64,000 nucleotides of DNA, taken from the NCBI RefSeq assembly GCF_014196295.1, contig NZ_JACIDK010000006.1, forward strand, positions 185,147-249,146, in the 5' to 3' direction. Shown here in pieces: positions 1 through 10,100 of the stretch. Each line of letters starts with the position of its first letter. Position 1 is the stretch's first letter. The notes beneath the pieces were generated by a model that worked only from the letters and a program-made list of their open reading frames with translations, did no database searches and was not told where the DNA came from. Both the position numbers and the translations under genes were made by a program. Origin of the DNA: Phenylobacterium haematophilum. Its GTDB lineage: Bacteria; Pseudomonadota; Alphaproteobacteria; Caulobacterales; Caulobacteraceae.

Positions 1-1754
1 TGATCAACGCCGCCTGGGGCCTGGGCGAAATGGTCGTTCAGGGCGCCGTCGATCCGGACGAATACGAGGTGTTCAAGCCGTTCCTGGACACGCCGAACCT
101 TGTTCCAATCATCGAGAAGAAGCTCGGCGCCAAGGCCCGCAAGATGATCTATGGCGACATCGACGGCCCGCCGACGCGCATCGTCCCGACCTCACGACAG
201 GAACAGGCCTCCTTCGTGCTCACAGACGCTGAGATCATGGCGCTGGGCCGCTGGGCCGCGATCATCGAAGAGCACTATGGCTGTCCCATGGACATGGAAT
301 GGGCCAAGGACGGCGAAAGTGGCGATCTCTTCATCGTTCAGGCGCGACCTGAGACCGTGCAGTCGCGCATCGGATCGGGGGCTCTGAAGAGCTACACGAT
401 CAAGTCCAAGGGAAGTGTCCTGTCCACGGGCCTGGCGATCGGCGACGCCGTGGTCTCCGGCCGCGTGTGCTTGATCGAGAGTCCCCGAGACATCGACCAG
501 TTCGTGGATGGGTCGGTCCTGGTCACCATGGCCACCGACCCCGATTGGGTGCCGATCATGAAGCGCGCTGCGGCGATCGTGACCGATCACGGGGGCCGCA
601 CCTCCCACGCGGCGATCGTCAGCCGAGAGCTCGGCCTTCCCGCCATCGTCGGCGCCGGCGACGCCACCCAGGTGCTGCATGGCGAGCAGGTGGTGACGGT
701 CTCCTGCGCAGAGGGCGACCAGGGTTTCGTCTATGAGGGCCGCGCGGACTACGAGACGCAGATGATCGATACAGCCGACCTCCCCACAACCCACACCAAG
801 ATCATGCTCAACCTCGCCAATCCAGCGGCGGCCTTGCGCTGGTGGCGGCTGCCGGCCGAGGGCGTCGGGCTGGCGCGCATGGAGTTCGTGGTCAACAACC
901 ACGTCAAGGTCCATCCGATGGCGCTCGTTCGCTACGACGACCTCAAGGACGAGGCCGCGAAGCGAACCATCGCGGACCTCACCGCCGGCTATGCCGACAA
1001 GACCGACTATTTTGTCGATCGTCTGTCCCGGGGGCTGTCGCGGATCGCCGCCGCCTTCCATCCCAAGCCGGTGATCGTTCGGATGAGCGACTTCAAGACC
1101 AATGAATACGCCAATCTGGTCGGCGGCGCGCAGTTCGAGCCCAAGGAAGAGAATCCGATGCTCGGGTTCCGGGGCGCATCACGCTACTATTCGGCGCGCT
1201 ACCGCCTAGGGTTCGACCTGGAATGCCGTGCGATCCGGCGCCTGCGCGAGACCATGGGATTCCGCAATGTGCTGGTGATGATCCCCTTCTGCCGTTCCGT
1301 GGCTGAGGCGTGCAAGGTGTTGCAGGTGATGGCCGAGAACGGCCTCGAGCGCGGCCGCGATGGCCTTGAGATCTATGTGATGTGCGAGATTCCCTCGAAC
1401 GTCATCCTGGCCGAAGACTTCGCCGAGCATTTCGACGGCTTCTCCATTGGCAGTAACGACCTCACCCAGCTCACGCTGGGGGTCGATCGCGACTCCGCGG
1501 AGCTGGCCGAACTGTTCGATGAACAGGACGAAGCGGTCAAATGGATGATCGACAGAGTGATCGTCGCCGCTCATCGGGCGGATGCGAAGGTCGGCATCTG
1601 CGGCGAGGCGCCGAGCAATCACCCGGAATTCGCACAATACCTGGTCGCCCGGAACATCGATTCCATCTCCGTCAGCCCCGACAGTTTCGTCGCCGTCAAG
1701 CGCGCGGTCGCCGCCGCCGAGGCCGCCGAGCGCAGCCCCTCGCCAAGGGCATGA
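1..1754 (+). CDS. ppsA: Phosphoenolpyruvate synthase, 5' end outside window
   Basis: Converts pyruvate, ATP and water to PEP, AMP and phosphate, the first step of gluconeogenesis from pyruvate or lactate. The reading frame is open from base 3 and begins inside the conserved INAAWGLGE motif of the ATP-binding domain, so roughly the first 200 residues lie upstream; the in-frame ATG at 30 is not the real start. The swivelling phosphohistidine domain is clear at about 582-640 (TDHGGRTSHAAIVSRELG, catalytic His). The C-terminal PEP/pyruvate-binding barrel ends with GICGEAPSNHPEF, which carries the catalytic Cys. It is followed 45 bases later by pgk on the same strand, so it probably heads or belongs to a gluconeogenic operon. 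Confidence 0.95.
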   Translation, partial: INAAWGLGEMVVQGAVDPDEYEVFKPFLDTPNLVPIIEKKLGAKARKMIYGDIDGPPTRIVPTSRQEQASFVLTDAEIMALGRWAAIIEEHYGCPMDMEWAKDGESGDLFIVQARPETVQSRIGSGALKSYTIKSKGSVLSTGLAIGDAVVSGRVCLIESPRDIDQFVDGSVLVTMATDPDWVPIMKRAAAIVTDHGGRTSHAAIVSRELGLPAIVGAGDATQVLHGEQVVTVSCAEGDQGFVYEGRADYETQMIDTADLPTTHTKIMLNLANPAAALRWWRLPAEGVGLARMEFVVNNHVKVHPMALVRYDDLKDEAAKRTIADLTAGYADKTDYFVDRLSRGLSRIAAAFHPKPVIVRMSDFKTNEYANLVGGAQFEPKEENPMLGFRGASRYYSARYRLGFDLECRAIRRLRETMGFRNVLVMIPFCRSVAEACKVLQVMAENGLERGRDGLEIYVMCEIPSNVILAEDFAEHFDGFSIGSNDLTQLTLGVDRDSAELAELFDEQDEAVKWMIDRVIVAAHRADAKVGICGEAPSNHPEFAQYLVARNIDSISVSPDSFVAVKRAVAAAEAAERSPSPRA

Positions 1755-1799
1755 CCGCGCTGTCGTGAGGCAGCTTGAACGAGATCACAAGGAGGTCGG

Positions 1800-2999
1800 G
1801 TGACGGTCATGGGCTTGCGAACGCTGGACAAGGCGCAGGTGGCGGGGAAACGCGTGCTCGTACGGGTCGATTTCAATGCGCCGCTGGCCGAGGGTCGCGT
1901 GGCCGACGACACCCGTCTGCGCGCGGCCCTGCCGACCATCGGTTTCCTTCATCAGAAGGGCGCCCAGGTCATCCTGATGTCTCATCTTGGCAGACCCAAG
2001 GGTCAGCGCGTGGCGTCGATGAGCCTGCGGGCTGTCGTCGAGCCGTTGGCGAGGCTCATGGGCGCGCCGGTGGCCTTCGCAGAGGACTGCGTGGGGGACC
2101 TGGCCCAGGCCGCCGTCCGCAAAATGGCCGATGGTCAGGTCCTCCTGCTCGAAAACCTGCGATTCCATCCAGGCGAGGAACGCAACGACCCAGCCTTCGC
2201 CCGCGACCTGGCCGCTCTGGGCGACCTCTATGTGGACGATGCGTTCTCCGCGGCGCATCGGGCGCATGCATCGACGGAAGGACTCGCCCACCTTCTGCCG
2301 GCCTTCGCCGGCCTTGCGATGCAGCGAGAGCTCGAGCAGCTTGAGACCGTGTTGGGGTCGCCCGAGCCGCCGGTGATGGGGATTATCGGCGGGGCCAAGG
2401 TCTCCACCAAGCTCGACCTGCTGAACCACCTGGTGACGCGCCTGCAGCGGCTCGCCCTGGGCGGCGCCATGGCGAACACCTTCTGCTTCGCCCAGGGGCA
2501 CGACGTCGGCGCCTCGCTCCAGGAACCGGAGATGGCCGCCAATGCGCGCGCTATCCTGGAGACGGCGCGCGCCTCAGGCTGCGAAATCCTGCTGCCGATC
2601 GACGTCGTCGTCGGTGACACGCAGGCGCCGGACGCCGCGCCGCGGGTCATCGAGCTGGCCGCCATCCAGGCGGCAGACAGCATCTTCGACCTGGGCCCGG
2701 CCAGCGTATCCCAGATGCTGCAGGCCATGGACGCCTCGCGCACCTTGGTCTGGAACGGTCCGCTCGGGGTGATCGAACGCCCGCCGTTCGATTCAGGCAC
2801 GATGCGGGCCCTACGGCATGCCGCTGGCCGCGCCCAATCGGGCGACCTGGTGGTGGTGGCTGGCGGCGGCGACACCGTCGCGGCGCTGAGGGCGGCGGGG
2901 ATTACGGACGCCTTCGACGTCGTGTCCACGGCGGGTGGGGCTTTCCTGGAGTGGATGGCCGGAAAGACGCTGCCGGGCGTCGCCGTGCTGCAAGACTGA
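1800..2999 (+). CDS. pgk: Phosphoglycerate kinase
   Basis: Interconverts 1,3-bisphosphoglycerate/ADP and 3-phosphoglycerate/ATP. The protein is 399 residues, normal for the family. Visible motifs are VRVDFNAPL near the N-terminus, SHLGRPKG, NLRFHPGEE, DAFSAAHRAHAST, GGAKVSTKLDLL and the nucleotide-site WNGPLGV and GGGDTVAAL. The GTG at 1800 is preferred because an AAGGAGG ribosome site ends about five bases before it; the ATG at 1809 is the alternative. It lies between PEP synthase and class I aldolase, and only 13 bases separate it from the aldolase. Several motif positions are off consensus (GGAMANTF where GGGMAFTF is usual), as expected for a paralogue of the housekeeping enzyme. Confidence 0.95.
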   Translation: MTVMGLRTLDKAQVAGKRVLVRVDFNAPLAEGRVADDTRLRAALPTIGFLHQKGAQVILMSHLGRPKGQRVASMSLRAVVEPLARLMGAPVAFAEDCVGDLAQAAVRKMADGQVLLLENLRFHPGEERNDPAFARDLAALGDLYVDDAFSAAHRAHASTEGLAHLLPAFAGLAMQRELEQLETVLGSPEPPVMGIIGGAKVSTKLDLLNHLVTRLQRLALGGAMANTFCFAQGHDVGASLQEPEMAANARAILETARASGCEILLPIDVVVGDTQAPDAAPRVIELAAIQAADSIFDLGPASVSQMLQAMDASRTLVWNGPLGVIERPPFDSGTMRALRHAAGRAQSGDLVVVAGGGDTVAALRAAGITDAFDVVSTAGGAFLEWMAGKTLPGVAVLQD

Positions 3000-3012
3000 G
3001 GAGTGAGACCCG

Positions 3013-4038
3013 ATGCCAAATCTGCCCACGCTAAACGCGACCGTTTCGCAACTGTTGGCCCCGGGCAAGGGGCTGCTCGCCGCCGACGAGTCCTTCGGGA
3101 CGATCAAGGCGCGCTTCGACGCCATCGGCGTGGCCTCGACGGAGGAGACCCGGCGCGACTATCGGGAATTCCTCTTCCGCAGCCGCGAGCCGATGTCGCG
3201 CTACGTGTCGGGCGTGATCCTGTTCGACGAGACGATCTGGCAGGACGCTTCGGACGGGACGCCACTGGTGGACCTGATCACCGCGGCCGGGGCAGTCCCA
3301 GGGATCAAGGTGGATCATGGGACCGTGCCGCTTGCCGGTTTCGAGGGCGAGTCGATCACCGAAGGTCTGGATGGGCTCGCCCAACGGCTGGACGCCTACC
3401 GTGAGCGCGGCGCCCGGTTCGCCAAGTGGCGTGCGGTGATCGATATGGACGACGGGCTCCCGACGCACGGCGCGATCCGGGCGAACGCCCAGGCCCTGGC
3501 CCGTTATGCCGCGCTCTGCCAGGCCCACGATATCGTCCCGATCGTGGAGCCCGAGGTGTTGATGGACGCCGACCCCGATATCAGCCGCCGTGAAGAGGTC
3601 ACCCGCTTCGTGTTGCAGACCACCTTCCAGGAACTGTTTGAACAGCGGGTCGCGCTCGAGGGTATGATCCTGAAGCCCAATATGGTGCTCACAGTCTCCC
3701 CCGGCGCGGATGAGACCGCCATTCAGGACGTCGCCCAACGCACGGTGCGGGTCCTGAAGGCCACCGTGCCGGCCGCCGTGCCGGGCATCGCATTCCTCTC
3801 AGGCGGGCAGCCAGACGCGGCGGCGACCGCACATCTGGACGCAATGAATCGCATGGGTCCGCTGCCCTGGACCCTGACGTTTTCCTACGGCCGCGCGCTG
3901 CAGACGACGGCCCAGCGGGCCTGGGCCGGCCTCGCGGACAACGTCGCGCGGGCCCAGGGCGCGTTCGCCCACCGCGCGCGGATGAACAGCCTCGCGAGCC
4001 GCGGCGAGTGGACCCTGGCCCTGGAGACGGCGGCCTGA
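3013..4038 (+). CDS. fda: Class I fructose-bisphosphate aldolase
   Basis: Condenses or cleaves fructose-1,6-bisphosphate with triose phosphates by a Schiff-base, metal-independent mechanism. The 341-residue length and motifs place it in the class I family: GKGLLAADES near residue 20, GTVPLAGFEGESITEGLDGL, KWRAVI, EPEVLMDADPDI, and GMILKPNMV, which carries the Schiff-base lysine. Many alphaproteobacteria use a class II enzyme for housekeeping, so this fits a dedicated second set with the neighbouring pps and pgk. A ribosome site (GAGGAG) directly follows the pgk stop. The 130 bases after the gene contain no obvious terminator, so read-through into the glucan synthase is possible. Confidence 0.95.
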   Translation: MPNLPTLNATVSQLLAPGKGLLAADESFGTIKARFDAIGVASTEETRRDYREFLFRSREPMSRYVSGVILFDETIWQDASDGTPLVDLITAAGAVPGIKVDHGTVPLAGFEGESITEGLDGLAQRLDAYRERGARFAKWRAVIDMDDGLPTHGAIRANAQALARYAALCQAHDIVPIVEPEVLMDADPDISRREEVTRFVLQTTFQELFEQRVALEGMILKPNMVLTVSPGADETAIQDVAQRTVRVLKATVPAAVPGIAFLSGGQPDAAATAHLDAMNRMGPLPWTLTFSYGRALQTTAQRAWAGLADNVARAQGAFAHRARMNSLASRGEWTLALETAA

Positions 4039-4168
4039 CAGGGTTTGCTGCGCGCACCTTCGATCGGAGCGGCGCGTTGACCGGACTGTAATGTGGAGGC
4101 GCCGCTCGCGTCCAACTTGAGATGAATCGTCCCAGCTACAAGAACGCGCTTCTTAGGGTCTCGACCCG

Positions 4169-7100
4169 GTGTCCGCCCGGGCGGACGACGGCGCCGCTCA
4201 CCGGCGCGGGACCTGCGATGGAACGGCTGGGAGCGAGCCGGGCCGCTCGACTTGCGTGTGCGCTGTGCCATTGACGGGGCTGCGCGGGACGCTCTCCGAT
4301 CGGAACCGGAGCCCCTGGCGGGATGACCGGCCGATCCGCGAGGAGCTGTTCAGCGTTGAGCGTCTCGAAGCGCATGCCCGTAGCCTGGCGCTGGCGCAGC
4401 CGGTGGCCGCAAGACCGGCCGCGGGACGGCCGCTCGCCCGTCGCCTGGCCGACAACGAGCGCCTGCTCATCCACGCCTACCGCGACACCAGCGCCGCTTT
4501 GGAGAATGGCAGCGCGGTCACCCCCGCCGCGCAATGGATCTTTGACAATTTCCATTTGATCGAAAAGCAGGTGCGCGAGATCCGTCGCGATCTACCCGCC
4601 AGCTACTATCGTCAACTGCCGAAGCTGATTTCCGGCCCCTTCGCCGGTTACCCTCGGGTATTCGGCATAGTCTGGGGGTTCGTCGCCCACACTGACAGCC
4701 TGTTCGATCCGGAAACTATGGAACGGTATGTCCGCGCCTACCAGGGCGTCCAGCCGTTGACGATCGGGGAACTCTGGGCGGTCGCCATCACCCTGCGGGT
4801 CATTCTGGTCGAGAACCTCCGTCGCATTGGCGAACGTATCGTGGCCAGCCGGACCGCCCGCCACGCGGCGGATGCGCTCGCGGAACGCTGGCTGGACGCC
4901 GTGGCGCGGTCCTCCGAGCCGCCTATGACGCTGCTGGCGGACGCGAGCCGAGGTCCCCTTGCCGAGGCGTTCGCCGCCCAGCTCTTGCATCGACTGCGGG
5001 ATCGCGATGGCGCAGTCGGACCCGCCCTGACCTGGCTCGACGAGCGGTTGGCGGCGCAAGGCACATCCGCCGACGAAGCGGTCCGCACCGAGCACGACCG
5101 CCAGGTCGCCGCCACGCTCAGCGTGCGCAACATCATCACCAGCCTACGCCTGATCTCCGAAGTCGACTGGACCGATCTTGTCGAGCGTATGAGCCTCGTC
5201 GATGACGTGATGGGGTCGGTCGGCCCGTTCCGACAGATGGATTTCCCGACCCGAAATCGCTACCGCACGGCGGTCGAGGACTTGGCGCGCGGCGCGGGGC
5301 GGAGCGAGCTGGAGGTGGCGCATGCCGCGAAGGCGGCGGCGGTCAAGGCGGCGTCACCTAACTCCGAGCCGCGGCGGACGGACATCGGCTACCACCTGAT
5401 CGGGGCCGGCCGGAGCGACTTCGAGCGCGCCTTGGGCTACCGCGCGCCGTTGAAGCTGTGGCCGGGCCGTATTGCGCGCAAGCTGGGGATGGCCGGCTAT
5501 GGCTCGGCCATCATCTCCCTGGCCCTTCTAATTCTGGCGGTTCCCCTGGCGATCTTCTGGGCTCAAGGACTGTCGCCCACCTGGCTGGTCATCCTGGGCG
5601 TGCTAGGCGCGGTCTCGGCGCTCGACGTCGGGGTCGCTTTGGTCAACGCGATCGTCACGCGCGGCGTTCCAGCCGGCTTCTTGCCGGCTCTGGAGCTGTC
5701 CGAAGGCGTACCGCCAAACTTGCGTACGCTTGTGGCCGTACCGATCCTGCTCACGAGTCGGCCGGCGATCGAGGCGCAGATCGAGGGCCTTGAGGCGCAC
5801 CATCTGGCCAGCCTGGAGGGCAATCTCCATTTCGCCTTGCTGTCGGACTGGATGGATTCGACAACCGAGCGCGCCGCCGAAGATGAGGCCTTGCTGGCGA
5901 TCGCCCGCGACGGCGTCGCCGCCCTTAACCGAAAGTACGGACCTGCGCCGGGAGGCCCGAGATTCCTTCTTCTGCACCGCCGCCGCGTCTGGACCGAGAG
6001 CGAACGGTGTTGGATGGGCTGGGAGCGAAAACGCGGCAAGCTGCATGAGCTCAACCGGCTCCTCCGCGGCGCCGTCGACACCACCTTCATCGGTCTCGAG
6101 GAGACCCCCGCGCCGCCAGCCGGCGTTCGCTACGTGATCACCCTGGATGCGGACACACGGCTTCCGCACGACACCGTGCGGCGCCTGATCGGCAAGATGG
6201 GCCATCCGCTCAACAGACCACGCTTCGACCCTGTGGCAGGTCGCGTCGTGGACGGCTACGGCGTCTTGCAACCGCGGATCACACCGTCGCTGCCCGTCGA
6301 GCATCGTGGCACGATCTTTCAGCGCCTGTTCTCGGCCAGCAGCGGCATCGATCCATATGCAGCGGCGGTGAGCGACGTCTATCAGGACCTCTTCGGCGAG
6401 GGCTCATTCGCCGGCAAGGGAATCTACGACATCGACGCCTTCGAGGCCGCGCTCGCCGGACGCATTCCGGAGGGCGCGCTGCTCAGCCACGATCTCTTCG
6501 AGGGCGTTTTCGCCCGCGCGGGCTTGGCCTCGGATGTGGAGGTCGTCGAGGCCTCCCCGATGCGTTACGAGGTCGCCGCCAAGCGGCACCATCGCTGGGC
6601 GCGGGGGGATTGGCAGCTGCTGCCCTGGATCTTCGGGCTCGCGCGGGCGCCTGGCCTGTCGGCCAGAGCGCGTCGCCTGCCCACCGTCGGGCGCTGGAAG
6701 ATGCTCGACAACCTGCGGCGGGCGCTGACGGCGCCAGCGGCGGTCGCCGCACTGCTGGCGGGTTGGGGCGCGCCAGGGCGCACGCCGTACCTCTGGAGTC
6801 TGTTCATCCTGGTCGCTGCGATCCTTCCGGCCTTGCTGCCGCTTGTCGACGATCTTGCGCCCCGGCGGGCCGGCGTGAGCGCTCGCAGCCGCATGAAGGC
6901 CGTCGGCGAGGACCTGCGTTTGGCCCTGGGCCGAGCCGGGCTCCTGGTGATCCTGCTGGCCGACCAGGCTTGGCTGATGACCGACGCCGTGGCGCGCACC
7001 TTGTGGCGGCTGCTGGTGAGCCGCAGGCGACTGTTGGAGTGGGTGACCGCCGCGCAGACGGAGTCCCAGCTTAAATCCGACTTGGCGAGCGTCTATCGAC

Positions 7101-10100
7101 ACATGTATGGCGCAATCCTGTTGGCGCTCGTGGCCGCAGTTTCGGCGGTGACCTGGGCGCGAGCGGCCTGGCCGCTCGGCGCCGCTTTCGCGCTAGTGTG
7201 GGCGACGTCGCCTTGGGTCGCGCGCTACGTCAGCCTCACCCGCCCAATCGGCGATCGCCAGCCCTTATCCGCGCAGGATTCGCTACGCCTGCGGCTGACC
7301 GCTCGGCTGACCTGGCGCTACTTCGAGACCTTCGTGACCGCCGACGACAATAGCTTGCCGCCGGATAACTTCCAGGAGGACCCGCCAGCGCTCGCTCGGC
7401 GCACCTCGCCCACGAACATCGGCCTCTATCTGCTGTCGGTGGCGAGCGCCCATGATTTCGGCTGGATCGGGCGAGGCGAGGCCGGCGAACGGCTGGAGGC
7501 CACGCTGGCGACGCTGGAGCGGATGCCGCGGCATCAAGGACATTTCTTCAACTGGTATGACACCCGTGACCTTCGCCCGCTGGAACCTCTCTATGTCTCG
7601 ACCGTCGACAGCGGAAACCTCGCCGGTCACCTGATCGCGCTGGCCAATACGTGCGACGCCTGGACCCGCGCGGCGCCTGCATTCGCAGACCGGTTGGCGG
7701 GAGCCGGAGACGCCCTTTGCCTGGCGCGAGAGGCGCTGGGCCTGATGCGCGATGACCCCTCGGCCCACCGGGCCTGGCGGCCCATAGATGACGCGCTCGC
7801 CGCCCTGTCGGACCGCTTGCGATCCCCCGCCAGCGGGCACGATCCCGAACTCATAGTCGCCGTCCAAGGCGAACTTGACGCGGTCCTTCACGCCGCCCAT
7901 AGCCTAGCGAGCGAACGTGATGATGGCGGCGATCTGCAATTCTGGCTGGATACGGCGCAAGCGACCCTGACCAGCCACCGGCGCGACGCCGCCGGCGAGG
8001 TCCATACGGCGCGGCTTGCCGCCATCGCCGCACAGTGCAGACGCTTGGCGGCTGAAATGGAATTCGGGTTCCTCCTGGACCCCTCGCGCAAACTTTTGTC
8101 CATCGGTTACCGGACCACGGAGGGGGTCCGGGACAGCAACTGCTATGACCTGCTGGCGTCGGAAGCGAGGCTCGCGAGCTTCTTCGCCATCGCCAAGGGC
8201 GATGTCCCTGCACGACACTGGTTTCGCCTAGGTCACGCGGTCACGCCGGTGGGCGATGGCGCGGCGCTCATCTCCTGGTCGGGCTCGATGTTCGAGTACC
8301 TGATGCCGTCCCTGGTCATGCGCTCGCCGGCCGGCAGCCTCATGGACGGTTCCAATCAGGCCGTCGTGAGACGACAGATCGAATACGGCCGCCGCCACGG
8401 CCGTCCGTGGGGGGTCTCGGAATCCGCCTACAACGCCCGCGACCTGGAGCTGACGTACCAGTACTCCAACTTCGGAATCCCCAGCTTGGGCCTGAAGCGC
8501 GGTCTCGGCGACGAAGCGGTCGTTGCGCCCTACGCCACCGCCCTTGCGGCCATGATCGACCCCCAGGCGGCGACCGAGAATCTGCAGGCGCTGGCTCAGG
8601 TGGGCGCGCGGGGTCGATATGGATTCTACGAGGCGCTCGACTACACCCCGACGCGGGTCCCGGAGGGGCGAACGCTCGCTGTGGTCCGCGCCTTCATGGC
8701 CCACCACCAGGGAATGACGATCGTCGCGCTGGCCAACGCGCTGCTTGGCGGGCGGATGCGCGAGCGCTTCCATGCCGAGCCGATGGTGCAGGCCTCAGAG
8801 CTCCTGCTTCAGGAACGCATGCCCCGCGAGGTCCTGGCGCCGAGCCCGGCAACCGCGCTGCACGCCGCCCTGCGTTCCGAAGGCCCAGAGCCGGTCCGGG
8901 CGAGGCGGTACGGCAGCGCGCATACCCTCTTGCCCGCGACCCACCTTCTGTCCAACGGGCGCTACAGCGTCATGCTCACCAATGCCGGGTCCGGCTACAG
9001 CCGGTGGGGCGACGTCGCACTGACCCGTTGGCGGGAGGACCCGACCTGTGATCCCTGGGGGACCTATATCTACCTCAGGGATACGCAGAGCGGCGCGCTA
9101 TGGTCGGCCGCGTATCAGCCGACCGGGGCTAAACCCGAAAGCTACGACGTGACCTTCCATGAAGATCGCGCGGAATATCGCCGTCGCGACGGTGATCTGA
9201 CGACCGAACTTCAGGTCCTGGTGTCGGCGGAGGACGACGCGGAGGTGCGGCGGGTGTCGATCACCAACGCAGGCCTCGTGGACCGAATTGTCGAGATCAC
9301 CTCCTACAGTGAACTGGCGCTCGCGCCCCCCGCGGCGGACGCCGCTCATCCGGCCTTCTCGAAGATGTTCGTCGAGACCGAACACTTCCGCATGTGCGGC
9401 GACGCCCTGCTTGCGACCCGTCGCCGCCGGGCGCCCACAGACCCGGAAATCTGGGCGGCGCATCTTTGTGTGGTCGAGGGCCATGCCCCGGGAAAGCTGG
9501 AGTTCGAGACGGATCGGGCGCAGTTTCTCGGCCGTGGCCGCACGGCCCGCGCGCCGGCCGCTGTCGCCGAAGGGCGGCCGCTCACGGGGGGAACCGGGGC
9601 GGTGCTGGACCCGGTGTTCGCCTTGCGCCGCCGGCTGCGGATTCCGCCCGGCTCGACCATCCATGTCGCGTTCTGGACGATGATCGCGGACTCGCGCCAA
9701 GCGATCATCGATCTGGTTGATAAACACCACGACGCGAACGCCTTCGAGCGGGCGGCGATGATGGCCTGGACCCAGGCCCAAGTGCAATTGCGGCATCTGG
9801 GCGTCAACCAGGCGATGGCCGGACTCTACCAGCGCTTGGCTGGACCGATGATCTATGCGACCCCGGCGCTACGGCCGAGATCCGAAGTGCTGGCGGCGGA
9901 TGCTGGCGGGCAGCCGGACCTCTGGCCGCTCGGCATTTCGGGCGACCTGCCGATCCTGCTGTTGCAGATCGACGAAACCGCCCAGCTCGACGTCGCCCGG
10001 GAAGTCCTGCAGGCGGCGGAATACTGGCGGCTGAAGGGACTGGCCGCCGACATTGTCATCCTGAACGCCCAGGCGAGTTCCTATGTTCAGGATCTGCAAG

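Noticed and set aside
192..1061. 289-codon - strand frame
   Set aside because: Antisense to PEP synthase; His/Asp-rich translation without a recognisable domain.
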